NCBI GenBank assembly: GCA_910584825.1
Contig: CAJUCI010000008.1
Span: forward strand, 42,095 to 106,094
Direction of reading: 5' to 3'
DNA from: an uncultured Duncaniella sp.
GTDB taxonomy: Bacteria; Bacteroidota; Bacteroidia; Bacteroidales; Muribaculaceae
Length of the DNA: 64,000 bases
In this document: piece by piece, positions 1-8,270 of the stretch
Layout: the number at the start of each line of letters is the position of its first letter
Position numbering within the stretch: position 1 is the first letter of the stretch
Program-made: the position numbers and the translations under genes
Notes under the pieces: generated by a model
The model's input: only the letters and a program-made list of their open reading frames with translations
Databases searched by the model: none
What the model was told of the DNA's origin: nothing

Positions 1-2954
1 CGTTTGCCCATGAGGCCGACGTGTCAAGCAACTATGCCCTCGAGCTTGACGACGAGGAGGTGATAACCATGAGCGTCGACCAGCTGTTGCAGTCGCTCAA
101 CCACGGCAAGCCTACCCGCAAGTCGCACGAGATTGAGACCTGGATTACGGGCTACATGAAGAGCCTCATCGACGAGGGGAGTCAGTTTACGCTCTTCAAC
201 CGTGGAGGCAACGTGCAGTCTGACCTCATAAAGTTTGTGGCACGCATCCATAACGACACGTTCAAGGACAATGAGCGGCTCATAATGGAGTATCTCACCG
301 ACCCGGAGAAGTTTCCGGCGTTTCGCGACGCCGTGTTCTCGCGTGTGGCCGAGGTCAAGGGCGAGACAGCCCGTGTATGTGCCGGGGCAATGGCCTCGGT
401 CAACGGCCTTAGCGACGCTTCAGCCCTGATGCAGAAGTCGGTAATTACCGTGCTGAACGACTGGAGCGAGAAGGGGTGGAAGAAGTACACCTCGCCCGGC
501 CTGCCTGCGGCTGTCACCAAGTTGCTTGACGACACCTCGAAGATGTGGAAGGCCCCGGCCATAAAGAGGGGGCTGACCGACCCGGCTGTCGAGACGGCTG
601 TCATTATGGCCATGAATGCCATAGTGCGGTGTGTCGAGTCGGTGACGCTGCTCAACATTGTCAAGGGCAACCTCTATCAGCTCGGACTGCTCAGTGCGCT
701 CATGGAGCTTATCGACCGTTTTCGCCGCGAGAACTCCACGCTGCTGCTGAGTGACACCAATTCGCTCCTGGCCAAGATTATAGGCGGCGAGGACTCGCCG
801 TTTCTATACGAGAAGTTAGGCGTGAGGTATCACCATTATCTTATAGATGAGTTTCAGGACACCTCGCACAGCCAGTGGGCCAACATGCGCCCCCTGCTCC
901 GCGAGAGCCTGGCTTATGATTACGACAACCTTGTCATCGGCGACGAGAAGCAGTGCATCTACCGTTTCCGCAACAGCGACCCCTCGCTGCTCCACAATTT
1001 GCACCGCGAGCCTTGGGCCGAAGGGCGCACCGAGGTGAGGGGGGACAGCGTGAGCGAGAACACCAACTGGCGTTCGTCGGCCGAGGTGGTGAGGTTCAAC
1101 AACTCGCTGTTCACCTCCATAGCGCGTCAGTACGGGCTTGACGACGTCTACACCAACGTGGTGCAGCAGGTGTCGGCCAAGCACCAGTCACATCACGGCT
1201 ATGTGCTGATGAGATGCTTTGATGCCTCGGAGTCGCCCGAGGAGGAGGCCCTTGCACAAATGGCCCGCGAGATGAGGCGTCAGCTTGAGTCGGGCTACAG
1301 CCCCGGCGACATCGCCATACTCGTGCGTCAGAGCCGCGAGGGGGAGAAGGTGATAAAATATCTTGACGAACTGCGCAAGCAGGACCCCACATACCCGTCG
1401 TTTGACATCATTTCCGACAAGTCACTGCTCATATCGCACTCCGATGCCGTGGCCGCCGTCATCAGCCGTCTGCGCATGCTCTCGAGCATCGAGGTGCGCA
1501 GCGACAGCCGCCACAAGAGCAGTCGCGAGGTGGCGAGGATACTCAATGACTACGAGACGGCCTACACGTCGGGCGCAACCCCCTCTGACGCTCTCATCCA
1601 TGCCATAGGGCTGATGAGAAAGCGTGAGGAGGATAGGGAGGCCTCCGCTCAGACCGCCCCAGAGGTTGCGGCGGTGAATGCTGAAGAGGAGGAGAGCGTG
1701 TCGCTCCACGGGGTCGACCTGATGTCGCTCGTCGAGTCGATAATCAGCACCCATGTGCCCGCACCGTTGCGCGACACCGACAGCGTGTATATCACGGCGT
1801 TTGTCGACCTCGTCGCCAAATATATCGGCCAGGGGCATGCCGACATCCGCTCGTTCCTGCAGTGGTGGGATGAGAGCGGTTCGCGCACCTCAATCTCGGG
1901 CGGTTCTGACTCGCGTGCGCTCAACATTCTCACCGTCCACAAGTCCAAGGGTCTGGAGTTTCACTGCGTACATATCCCGTTTGCCGAGTTCACAGCCACC
2001 ACCAAGGGTGACATGGCTTGGTTTGAGCTGCCATATATAGAAGGTATCCCCGAGGACATCATGCCCCCGATGATGCCGCTGACGGTGAGCAGGGCACTCG
2101 CCTCGACCCCGCTGGCCGAGCAGTTTGAGGAAATCAGGCGCGAGCGTGTGCTCGACCAGACCAATCTGCTCTACGTGGCCTTCACCCGAGCTGTCGACGA
2201 GCTGATAGTGGGCGTCAAGCTCTATAAGTCGGTGCGCGAAGGCGCGCTCAAGGATGGTGACATGCCCACGGTGGCCCGCACCATCTATGAGGGAGTTGTC
2301 GGGGCCGAGCATTCCGAACTGTTGCCGCTGCGGTTTGACGATACGCTTACCCTGACCGTGGGCAGTCCTACTCGCAAGGGTGAGGAGAAAAAGGAGAAGG
2401 GAACGGCCATGCGACCCTCCACGTCGGTCAGGATGCCCGCCTATGAGTCGACCACGACCGAGTCGGTGTGGGAGAACACCAATGTCGACACTCACCGCCT
2501 CAACCGCATCGAGGTGGCACGAGAGCGTGGCCTGATACTTCACGAGCTGATGTCGCACGTGCGCACGGTCGCAGATGTCGACAGGGCTTTCACGCTGTTG
2601 CGCGCCACTCCTGACGCGAGGCGACTCACGCCCGAGGACTTCGTCGCGCTGCGCGAGGTGGTGGATGCGCGAGTGAGCGACCCGAGGGCGAGGGAATGGT
2701 TTGAGGGATTCCGCAAGGTCTACATCGAGCGCGAGGTGCTCATGGCCTCGGGCGAGTTGCGGCGAGTCGACCGCGTGGTGTGGACAGCCTCGGGCGAGAT
2801 TCATGTCATCGACTACAAGTCGGGCAGTCAGGACCCGCGCCGCTACAAGCGTCAGGTGCGCGACTACATGCAGTTCTTCCGTTCCATCGGCTACCCCCAG
2901 GTGCAAGGCTTCCTCTACTACCTCGACACAGGCGAAATCATCGAGGTAGAGTGA
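1..2954 (+). CDS. UvrD/AddA-like helicase-nuclease, 5' end outside window
   Basis: This is the C-terminal part of a superfamily 1 helicase fused to a RecB-type nuclease, as in AddA, which processes double-strand breaks for recombination. The reading frame is open from base 3, so the GTG at 21 is not the true start, and the Walker A motif must lie upstream of the window. Visible motifs are motif II DEFQD (about 846-860), motif III GDEKQ (about 940), motif V VHKSKGLEF (about 1935-1960), motif VI LLYVAFTRA (about 2166) and a C-terminal PD-(D/E)xK nuclease ending in VIDYKSG (about 2805-2825). An AddB-like partner would be expected upstream (inference). Partial gene; family assignment is strong, the exact name less so. 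Confidence 0.9.
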   Translation, partial: FAHEADVSSNYALELDDEEVITMSVDQLLQSLNHGKPTRKSHEIETWITGYMKSLIDEGSQFTLFNRGGNVQSDLIKFVARIHNDTFKDNERLIMEYLTDPEKFPAFRDAVFSRVAEVKGETARVCAGAMASVNGLSDASALMQKSVITVLNDWSEKGWKKYTSPGLPAAVTKLLDDTSKMWKAPAIKRGLTDPAVETAVIMAMNAIVRCVESVTLLNIVKGNLYQLGLLSALMELIDRFRRENSTLLLSDTNSLLAKIIGGEDSPFLYEKLGVRYHHYLIDEFQDTSHSQWANMRPLLRESLAYDYDNLVIGDEKQCIYRFRNSDPSLLHNLHREPWAEGRTEVRGDSVSENTNWRSSAEVVRFNNSLFTSIARQYGLDDVYTNVVQQVSAKHQSHHGYVLMRCFDASESPEEEALAQMAREMRRQLESGYSPGDIAILVRQSREGEKVIKYLDELRKQDPTYPSFDIISDKSLLISHSDAVAAVISRLRMLSSIEVRSDSRHKSSREVARILNDYETAYTSGATPSDALIHAIGLMRKREEDREASAQTAPEVAAVNAEEEESVSLHGVDLMSLVESIISTHVPAPLRDTDSVYITAFVDLVAKYIGQGHADIRSFLQWWDESGSRTSISGGSDSRALNILTVHKSKGLEFHCVHIPFAEFTATTKGDMAWFELPYIEGIPEDIMPPMMPLTVSRALASTPLAEQFEEIRRERVLDQTNLLYVAFTRAVDELIVGVKLYKSVREGALKDGDMPTVARTIYEGVVGAEHSELLPLRFDDTLTLTVGSPTRKGEEKKEKGTAMRPSTSVRMPAYESTTTESVWENTNVDTHRLNRIEVARERGLILHELMSHVRTVADVDRAFTLLRATPDARRLTPEDFVALREVVDARVSDPRAREWFEGFRKVYIEREVLMASGELRRVDRVVWTASGEIHVIDYKSGSQDPRRYKRQVRDYMQFFRSIGYPQVQGFLYYLDTGEIIEVE

Positions 2955-3098
2955 CCCCCCGTCGGCTGTCATGACGCCCCTTCTCCGAGCCGTCTGAGCA
3001 GTTCGGGGCGGATGGTGCGTGAGAGCGGGATGGCGATATGAGCCGACGGTGGGGGAATGATTTATATTTCATGTTTAGGTTCTTATGAGATAATTCAT

Positions 3099-3106
3099 TA
3101 TCTTTG
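3099..3106 (+). promoter_or_regulatory. Bacteroidetes-type -7 box for the xylanase gene
   Basis: TATCTTTG matches the TAnnTTTG consensus 41 nt before the ATG. A weak -33 candidate (GTTTA, about 3073) lies about 21 nt upstream. Confidence 0.5.
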
Positions 3107-3147
3107 CAGAACTCACATTAAAACTTATATTAAAACTTACATTATTC

Positions 3148-5508
3148 ATGAGAAGAACGATTTTTACCGCAATCGCTATACTTCCCGTTTTCTTTGCATC
3201 ATCACAGACTCTGAAGAATCATGAACAAGGGAATCCGAATGACCCGAAATATGATTACTTAAAAGAATTTGCCCCTCTTAAGAATTATATTGACTATGAA
3301 AAGTATCCTAATTTTAAATTAGGAATAGGCACCACTGTGAGTGACTATCTCAGCAATCCCACCGTCAAGGAAATCACCAACGGGTATTTTACTGAAACTG
3401 TTGCGGGAAATGCTATGAAAATGTCAAGTTGTGTAAACAACAATGGCAATATGGATTTTTCAAGAGTGACTAAGTATGTAAATGCTGCGGAAGAGGCCGG
3501 CATAAACGTATTCGGTCATACCCTTGCGTGGCATTCACAGCAGCCTAACGGTTGGCTGAGAGAGCTTATAAAGGACAAGGCTCCCGAACAGTTTGAGCAT
3601 CCTGACACGATAGTGAATGTCATAGCCTGTTCAAAGGATTTTCGCACGCAGCAGAATGTCGGCTGGACCGCAGACCAGTCAAAGTTCGGATTTTCTCTTA
3701 GCTTTTCCTCTGCTGACGGTCTTAAAATACATACTACCAAGAGTCTGAATTCCTGGGATGTACAGTTTATTGCATATGACAACATTGCTTCTGAGGCAGG
3801 CAAGACATACAAAATCACATACGAAATAAAAGGCTCCAAGAACGGTGTGATGCATTCCAAGCTTGGCGACTGGGGCTCGGGAAGCAATAAGGACTTTTCC
3901 TTCACCGCAGACTGGCAGGAGATTTCGGTTGAGTATGCCTGTCCTGTCAACAATCCTTTCCTCCTGCTTCAATGTGGCGACTTTGTGGGTGACATATTTA
4001 TCCGCAATATAAAAGTCGAGGAGTCGGTGGGCGCGATGAAGATAGAAGAGAACCGTCGTTATCTCAAGGTAGAGGCTTCATCCAAAAAGTCAGAGGTTTG
4101 GGACAACCAGTTCTGGATTATCACCTCTGCGCCGTTCACTGCCGGTCAGAGTTTTGAATTCACAGCTGATGTCCGTGCCGACAAAAAGGCCAAGGCATCC
4201 ACCCAGGTACATAACGACCCCGGCAATTATGTTGATTACAACGCTTTTGGCAACATTGATTTCGATACGGAATGGAAATCGGTAAAGGTTTCGGGAAAGT
4301 TTGCCAAAGGTGGTAAGTCGGTTGCTTTTAATCTTAGTGAATTTGCGGATGCTAATGTCTACTACTTCGACAATATCAGCTTGAAAATAGCCGGAGTGGA
4401 GAGAATTGTAAACGGCAGCATTGACAACGATGAACTTTCGTCGTTTAAGATGAAGAAAAGTGGCGGAAATCTGACAGCTCCAAAGATGGAGAAGAACGGT
4501 TTTTATCTGAAGTTACCCCAAAGCACCCCTCTGACCAAGGCCGAAAAGCTCGAGATTCTAAGTGGTGCGATGGAGAAATGGATAAAAGGAATGATGAACG
4601 CATGTAATGGCAAAGTAAAAGCCTGGGATGTTGTCAACGAGGCAATCTCTGGGGGCGGCAATGACGGCAATGGCAATTACTCTTTGCAGCATTCCAATGA
4701 ATACAACGGCGATGCCACATGGGATGTCGGAGGCGACTCATTCTATTGGCAGGACCATATGGGCGACCTTGAATATGTGCGTACTGCCGTGCGTTATGCG
4801 CGTCAATACGGGCCTGATGACATCGTGCTCTTTATCAATGACTATAACCTTGAGAGCGACTGGGATGGAAATAAGAAATTAAAATCCCTTATAAACTGGA
4901 TAAAGAAATGGGAGTCGGACGGCGAGACTTATATTGACGGAATAGGCACTCAGATGCACATTTCTTACTATGAGAACGGCGGGACGTTGGCAAGTAAGAA
5001 AAATGCCATTACCAATATGTTCAAGCTGATGGCTGCATCCGGGAAACTGGTTCGTGTCAGCGAATTCGACATGGGATATGTCAATGCAAGCGGCAAGGAT
5101 ATCCCCACGTCAGAAATGACCGACGCCCAGCATCAGAACATGGCAGACTACTATGAGTGGATACTGAAAGAGTATTTCCGCTTGATTCCTAAAGACCAGC
5201 AGTGGGGAATTTGTTTCTGGTGTCCGACCGATTCACCCGTCAACAGCGGATGGCGTGCTAATACACCTGTCGGAATCTGGACTCTCAACACGTTCTACCG
5301 CAAGCATGCTTATGCCGGTATTGTAAAGGGTCTTGGCGGAATTGACCATACAAGTGCTATAGACCGGATTATTGACGATGAGCGACCTTTGAAAAATCGC
5401 GCGGACGGCATTTATAACATCAGAGGTTTCCGCTATCCCTCGACCACACGTTATGAAGACCTTCCTTCAGGATTCTATATTATTGATGGAAAGGTCGTAA
5501 GGAAATAA
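3148..5508 (+). CDS. Endo-1,4-beta-xylanase, GH10 split by inserted carbohydrate-binding modules
   Basis: A secreted xylanase that hydrolyses internal beta-1,4-xylosyl bonds. It has an N-terminal signal peptide (residues 1-20), then the first part of a GH10 barrel (about 40-150, with GHTLAWHSQ), then an insertion of about 320 residues made of two beta-sandwich modules resembling CBM4/CBM22, and then the rest of the barrel. The acid/base is E498 (WDVVNEA) and the nucleophile E639 (RVSEFD). Split GH10 enzymes of this layout are known from Bacteroides and Prevotella xylan loci. Here the gene stands alone, without susCD or other xylan genes in view, and it is clearly richer in A+T than its neighbours, which suggests separate acquisition (inference). 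Confidence 0.93.
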   Translation: MRRTIFTAIAILPVFFASSQTLKNHEQGNPNDPKYDYLKEFAPLKNYIDYEKYPNFKLGIGTTVSDYLSNPTVKEITNGYFTETVAGNAMKMSSCVNNNGNMDFSRVTKYVNAAEEAGINVFGHTLAWHSQQPNGWLRELIKDKAPEQFEHPDTIVNVIACSKDFRTQQNVGWTADQSKFGFSLSFSSADGLKIHTTKSLNSWDVQFIAYDNIASEAGKTYKITYEIKGSKNGVMHSKLGDWGSGSNKDFSFTADWQEISVEYACPVNNPFLLLQCGDFVGDIFIRNIKVEESVGAMKIEENRRYLKVEASSKKSEVWDNQFWIITSAPFTAGQSFEFTADVRADKKAKASTQVHNDPGNYVDYNAFGNIDFDTEWKSVKVSGKFAKGGKSVAFNLSEFADANVYYFDNISLKIAGVERIVNGSIDNDELSSFKMKKSGGNLTAPKMEKNGFYLKLPQSTPLTKAEKLEILSGAMEKWIKGMMNACNGKVKAWDVVNEAISGGGNDGNGNYSLQHSNEYNGDATWDVGGDSFYWQDHMGDLEYVRTAVRYARQYGPDDIVLFINDYNLESDWDGNKKLKSLINWIKKWESDGETYIDGIGTQMHISYYENGGTLASKKNAITNMFKLMAASGKLVRVSEFDMGYVNASGKDIPTSEMTDAQHQNMADYYEWILKEYFRLIPKDQQWGICFWCPTDSPVNSGWRANTPVGIWTLNTFYRKHAYAGIVKGLGGIDHTSAIDRIIDDERPLKNRADGIYNIRGFRYPSTTRYEDLPSGFYIIDGKVVRK

Positions 5509-5532
5509 TTCTTACGTGCCTCGACGTGAGTG

Positions 5533-5566
5533 CAGCCCCCTTGAGCCAAACGGTGAGAGGGGGCTG
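5533..5566 (+). terminator. Hairpin terminator after the xylanase gene
   Basis: CAGCCCCCT (5533-5541) pairs with AGGGGGCTG (5558-5566), followed by a short T-rich tract. Its downstream edge abuts the fabI -33 box. Confidence 0.65.
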
Positions 5567-5598
5567 TTTGTCGGGTTATGGATTTTTTCGTACCTTTG
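5567..5598 (+). promoter_or_regulatory. fabI promoter
   Basis: TTTG at 5567-5570, a 20-nt spacer and TACCTTTG at 5591-5598 form a canonical Bacteroidetes -33/-7 promoter. Transcription would start near 5605, which rules out the in-frame ATG at 5578 as the fabI start. Confidence 0.8.
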
Positions 5599-5670
5599 CA
5601 TGCGCGTTGGGCTGACGTGTACGTGAGCCCGCGCAAGCTACAGCAAAATTCACTATTTTCTAAAGATATT

Positions 5671-6528
5671 ATGAGTTACAACCTTTTGAAGGGTAAGCGC
5701 GGTGTGATATTCGGCGCGCTTAACGACAAGAGTATCGCCTGGAAGGTGGCCGAGAAGGCCGTAGAGGAGGGCGCAATCATCACGTTGAGCAACACCCCCG
5801 TGGCAGTGCGCATGGGCGACGTATCCAAGCTCGGCGAGAAGCTCGGCGCAGAGGTAATCCCCGCCGACGCCACCAATGTCGAGGACCTCGAGATGGTGTT
5901 TGAGAAGTCGATGGAGGTGCTCGGAGGCAAGATTGACTTCGTGCTCCACTCCATAGGCATGTCGCCCAACGTGAGAAAGAAACGTCTCTATGACGACATC
6001 GACTATGACCTGCTCAACAAGACCCTCGACATCTCGGCAGTGTCGTTCCACAAGATGATTCAGGCCGCCAAGAAGCTCGACGCCATCAACGAGTATGGCA
6101 GCATCGTGGCACTGAGCTATATCGCAGCGCAGCGCACCATGTTCGGCTACAATGACATGGCCGACGCCAAGGCTCTGCTCGAGTCGATTGCGCGCAGCTT
6201 CGGCTACATCTACGGTCGCGAGAAGCACGTGCGCATCAACACCATCTCGCAGTCGCCCACTCCCACCACCGCCGGCAGCGGTGTCAAGGGCATGGACTCG
6301 CTCATGGACTTTGCCAACCGCATGTCGCCCCTTGGCAATGCCACAGCCGACGAATGTGCCGACTACTGCATCATGATGTTCTCTGACCTCACCCGCAAGG
6401 TGACGATGCAGAACCTCTTCCACGATGGCGGCTTCTCGAGCATGGGCATGAGCCTCCGTGCTATGGACCAGTACGAGAAGAGCTTTGACCTCTACCGCAA
6501 CCCCGACGGCACCATCCAGTACGGGTGA
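5671..6528 (+). CDS. fabI: Enoyl-[acyl-carrier-protein] reductase (NADH)
   Basis: FabI reduces trans-2-enoyl-ACP in the last step of each fatty acid elongation cycle, in the cytosol. The 285-residue protein begins MSYNLLKGKRGVIFG, a Rossmann nucleotide-binding start, and has the FabI active site with Y150, Y160 and K167 (YNDMADAK, Tyr-x6-Lys spacing). The start at 5671 is chosen because the promoter ends at 5598 and because family members begin at this point. The gene is monocistronic. The palindrome at 6600-6653, followed by a T run, probably ends its transcript. Confidence 0.96.
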   Translation: MSYNLLKGKRGVIFGALNDKSIAWKVAEKAVEEGAIITLSNTPVAVRMGDVSKLGEKLGAEVIPADATNVEDLEMVFEKSMEVLGGKIDFVLHSIGMSPNVRKKRLYDDIDYDLLNKTLDISAVSFHKMIQAAKKLDAINEYGSIVALSYIAAQRTMFGYNDMADAKALLESIARSFGYIYGREKHVRINTISQSPTPTTAGSGVKGMDSLMDFANRMSPLGNATADECADYCIMMFSDLTRKVTMQNLFHDGGFSSMGMSLRAMDQYEKSFDLYRNPDGTIQYG

Positions 6529-6598
6529 TAAAGTTTAGAGTTTAAAGGTTAAAGTTTAAGATTTAGAGTTTAAAGCTTAGAGTTTAGCCAACGTTAAA
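6529..6598. repeat. AT-rich degenerate tandem repeat
   Basis: About 70 bases made of variants of AGTTTAAAG and TTAGAGTTTA directly after the fabI stop. No gene is present. It resembles the other low-complexity spacers found between the trp genes. Confidence 0.7.
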
Positions 6599-6599
6599 A

Positions 6600-6653
6600 G
6601 CGTCTCATTTTCTCATCTCACGGGGTGCCCGTGGCGATGAGAAAGTGAGACGC
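6600..6653. repeat. Palindromic repeat P1 (GTCTCAT family), also a likely fabI terminator
   Basis: Arms GCGTCTCATTTTCTCATC and GATGAGAAAGTGAGACGC (18 bp, one mismatch) enclose an inner hairpin CACGGG/CCCGTG. It is followed by CTGTTTTT, so the + strand RNA would make a rho-independent terminator. Related palindromes occur at 6673-6725, 8107-8160, 8164-8216 and 14050-14103. Confidence 0.85.
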
Positions 6654-6672
6654 CTGTTTTTGCCTCGGCGGG

Positions 6673-6725
6673 TGTCTCATTATCTCATATTGTACCCCGC
6701 TCCTATTTCATGAGAAAATGAGACA
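6673..6725. repeat. Palindromic repeat P2 (GTCTCAT family)
   Basis: Arms TGTCTCATTATCTCAT (6673-6688) and ATGAGAAAATGAGACA (6710-6725) differ from perfect complementarity at one position. Confidence 0.85.
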
Positions 6726-6733
6726 AATGAGAC
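6692..6733. repeat. Left copy of perfect 42-bp inverted repeat
   Basis: The bases from GTACCCCGCTCC to AATGAGAC are the exact reverse complement of 8099-8140. This copy ends 11 bases before the ATPase stop codon. Confidence 0.92.
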
Positions 6734-6744
6734 GGTGTGTCGCG

Positions 6745-7956
6745 TCAGGCAGCTTCGTCGGGGAAAGGTATCGTGTCGGCTTCGTCAGTTGGTGTGGTGT
6801 CGGGGTCGTCGGTCGGGGTGGTGTCTTGTGTGGGCTTGACGGCTGACGGCAGATAGCGGTAGACCTGTGCGCGGCTTACTCCGAGTTTTTCGGCTATCTC
6901 CTGACGGGTGTAGCCCTGCGAGGATAGCTGTTCGGCTCTCTCTCGTCGGGATGCGCTGTCGTTGCGTTCCACGAGGTGGCGTTTCTCAGGGCCTGTGCCT
7001 ACGGATTTGAACCCTACGAATTCGGGTGTCGTGCGTCCGATTACGCAGTCGAGCACGTTGTCGGGCCCGTAGACCACCTCGGTGTTGCGTTGCTTGATTT
7101 GCTTGATGTATCGCAAGTCTTTCGACAGTACGCTCTCGCCTATGGCAAAGGCTGAGTCTACGAAGTTGATAATCATCTTTGAGCCTTGCAGGTCGTTGCG
7201 TGTGAGAGGGTTGGTGAGGTTGCGTTTTGGCGTGTGGGCGAGGATGAGTATGCTTAGGCCGTGCTTGCGCTTGAGCGACAACAGTTTCTTCATCAGGGGC
7301 AGTGCTTCGGCTGCCTGTTCGGTGCCCTCGGCCATGAATGTTATGTTGTCGATTATCAGCACGTCAGTCAGATGCTCGTTGATGTGCTTCTCGATGTCGT
7401 CGAGCAGTATCTCTGACAGTGGTTTAGCCGAGGGTCCCGACAGGTCGGGATGGTCTCCGTCGATGTCCTGATAGTTAAGCTCGATGCGCACGAAGTTATT
7501 GGAGAACCTGTAGGGTATTCGTAAGTCCTCCTCCTCGTCATTGTTGTAGACCGAGCTGTATCGTCGGGCAAACTGTGATGTGGACAGCTCGAAGTCGGCA
7601 TACAGCACCTTCTTGGCGAGTGTCTGAGGCATCAGTTCGGGCAGTGATTTGTCGGCATATCCTCCGCTGGCTATCATGTCGGCTATCTGCACTGCCAGCA
7701 GAGATTTGCCTATATTTGTATCGGCAAACAATACGCATAGCTCTCCTTCATACCATAGAGGTCCGCACAGCTGTTTCTGCGAGCCTATTATAGTGCCGAG
7801 TTTCATCCACTCATTGCCGGTCATGGCCTTGGTGATGCGTGGTCGGGCCTCTCGTGCCTGTGCCTCTTTCATGGCACGGTCAATACTCTGATACATCTCA
7901 CGGTCAGGGTCATAGCCTGAGCTATAACCTGAATAGGGGGTTGCATACATACTCAT
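6745..7956 (-). CDS. RepA-like AAA ATPase with C-terminal helix-turn-helix
   Basis: A 403-residue RecA-fold ATPase of the AAA_25/RepA-helicase type. Walker A is ADTNIGKS (78-85), Walker B is VLIIDN (199-204) and a sensor-like LILAHTPKR lies at 237-245. A resolvase-style HTH follows (about 345-368, QEIAEKLGVSRAQVYRYL), then a Thr/Asp/Pro-rich tail containing repeated DTTPTD. The family includes plasmid replication helicases such as RSF1010 RepA, but no initiator, primase, relaxase or recombinase gene is adjacent. The start is the ATG at 7956, behind a long A+T-rich leader and a promoter at 8035-8042. The nested inverted repeats around it suggest that it binds or spreads them (inference). Function unknown. 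Confidence 0.75.
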   Translation of the reverse strand: MSMYATPYSGYSSGYDPDREMYQSIDRAMKEAQAREARPRITKAMTGNEWMKLGTIIGSQKQLCGPLWYEGELCVLFADTNIGKSLLAVQIADMIASGGYADKSLPELMPQTLAKKVLYADFELSTSQFARRYSSVYNNDEEEDLRIPYRFSNNFVRIELNYQDIDGDHPDLSGPSAKPLSEILLDDIEKHINEHLTDVLIIDNITFMAEGTEQAAEALPLMKKLLSLKRKHGLSILILAHTPKRNLTNPLTRNDLQGSKMIINFVDSAFAIGESVLSKDLRYIKQIKQRNTEVVYGPDNVLDCVIGRTTPEFVGFKSVGTGPEKRHLVERNDSASRRERAEQLSSQGYTRQEIAEKLGVSRAQVYRYLPSAVKPTQDTTPTDDPDTTPTDEADTIPFPDEAA

Positions 7957-8034
7957 AATTCTTTGTGGTTTTTTGTTTAAATAATACTATACTACTTATA
8001 TACTATATATATTTATTATTAATTTTTTACACCA
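7957..8034 (-). other. A+T-rich 5' leader of the ATPase gene
   Basis: A run of TATATAG/TATAAGTAG-like sequence lies between the promoter and the ATG. ACCACAAAG at its far end (8031-8039) is an inverted copy of CTTTGTGGT next to the start codon (7961-7969). No ORF is visible. Confidence 0.5.
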
Positions 8035-8042
8035 CAAAGTTA
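8035..8042 (-). promoter_or_regulatory. -7 box TAACTTTG of the ATPase gene
   Basis: On the minus strand TAACTTTG fits TAnnTTTG. In place of a -33 TTTG there is the operator-like sequence at 8062-8081, 19 nt upstream. Confidence 0.65.
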
Positions 8043-8061
8043 CGGGTGGCCGAGGGGCTAA

Positions 8062-8081
8062 AAGGTGCGATAATGTCGCGA
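8062..8081 (-). promoter_or_regulatory. Operator-like 20-mer, copy A
   Basis: TCGCGACATTATCGCACCTT on the minus strand contains the dyad GCGA-N5-TCGC. An identical 20-mer occurs at 58370-58389, also exactly 19 nt before a TAACTTTG box. A repressor or activator site is inferred from the sequence and spacing conservation. Confidence 0.6.
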
Positions 8082-8098
8082 TGCCTATAAAAAAGTTT

Positions 8099-8140
8099 GT
8101 CTCATTTGTCTCATTTTCTCATGAAATAGGAGCGGGGTAC
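8099..8140. repeat. Right copy of perfect 42-bp inverted repeat
   Basis: Exact reverse complement of 6692-6733. It includes direct repeats of TCTCAT spaced by 2-3 bases. Confidence 0.92.
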
Positions 8141-8160
8141 AGGGGGAGAATGATGAGACA
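8107..8160. repeat. Palindromic repeat P3 (GTCTCAT family)
   Basis: TGTCTCATTTTCTCAT (8107-8122) faces GAGAATGATGAGACA (8146-8160). The stem is imperfect. Confidence 0.75.
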
Positions 8161-8163
8161 GCA

Positions 8164-8216
8164 GCGTCTCACTTTCTCATGCTCTTGGGCTTGGCCATGA
8201 GATGAGAAAATGAGAC
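8164..8216. repeat. Palindromic repeat P4 (GTCTCAT family)
   Basis: GTCTCACTTTCTCAT (8166-8180) pairs with ATGAGAAAATGAGAC (8202-8216) with one mismatch. It sits 54 bases downstream of the trpA stop and may also mark the 3' end of the trp transcript. Confidence 0.82.
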
Positions 8217-8270
8217 ACTTGGCTGTCAGGTGGTGAGGATGCGGGATGTAACTTGTGTCAGTCGGCGGGG

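Larger units (their letters stand above)
6600..8216. mobile_element. Candidate cassette: AAA ATPase gene between nested inverted repeats
   Basis: The ATPase gene is bracketed by two palindrome pairs in mirror order (P1-P2 on the left, P3-P4 on the right). The inner edges hold a perfect 42-bp inverted repeat (6692-6733 and 8099-8140), and similarity continues imperfectly through the outer palindromes. No transposase, recombinase or target-site duplication could be identified. Mobility is an inference from the symmetry and from the solo palindrome at 14050-14103. Confidence 0.5.

Noticed and set aside
1890..2972. 360-codon minus-strand ORF opposite the helicase gene
   Set aside because: It is the mirror of a high-GC coding frame, its composition is dominated by His, Arg and Val, and it has no motif. 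The plus-strand helicase motifs are unmistakable.
5578..5670. N-terminal extension of FabI by 31 codons
   Set aside because: The upstream ATG lies between the -33 and -7 boxes of the promoter, and FabI proteins begin at the ATG at 5671.
6529..6598. Plasmid-type iterons for the RepA-like protein
   Set aside because: The units are irregular A+T-rich low-complexity sequence like the trp spacers, and lie outside the inverted repeats that bracket the ATPase gene.
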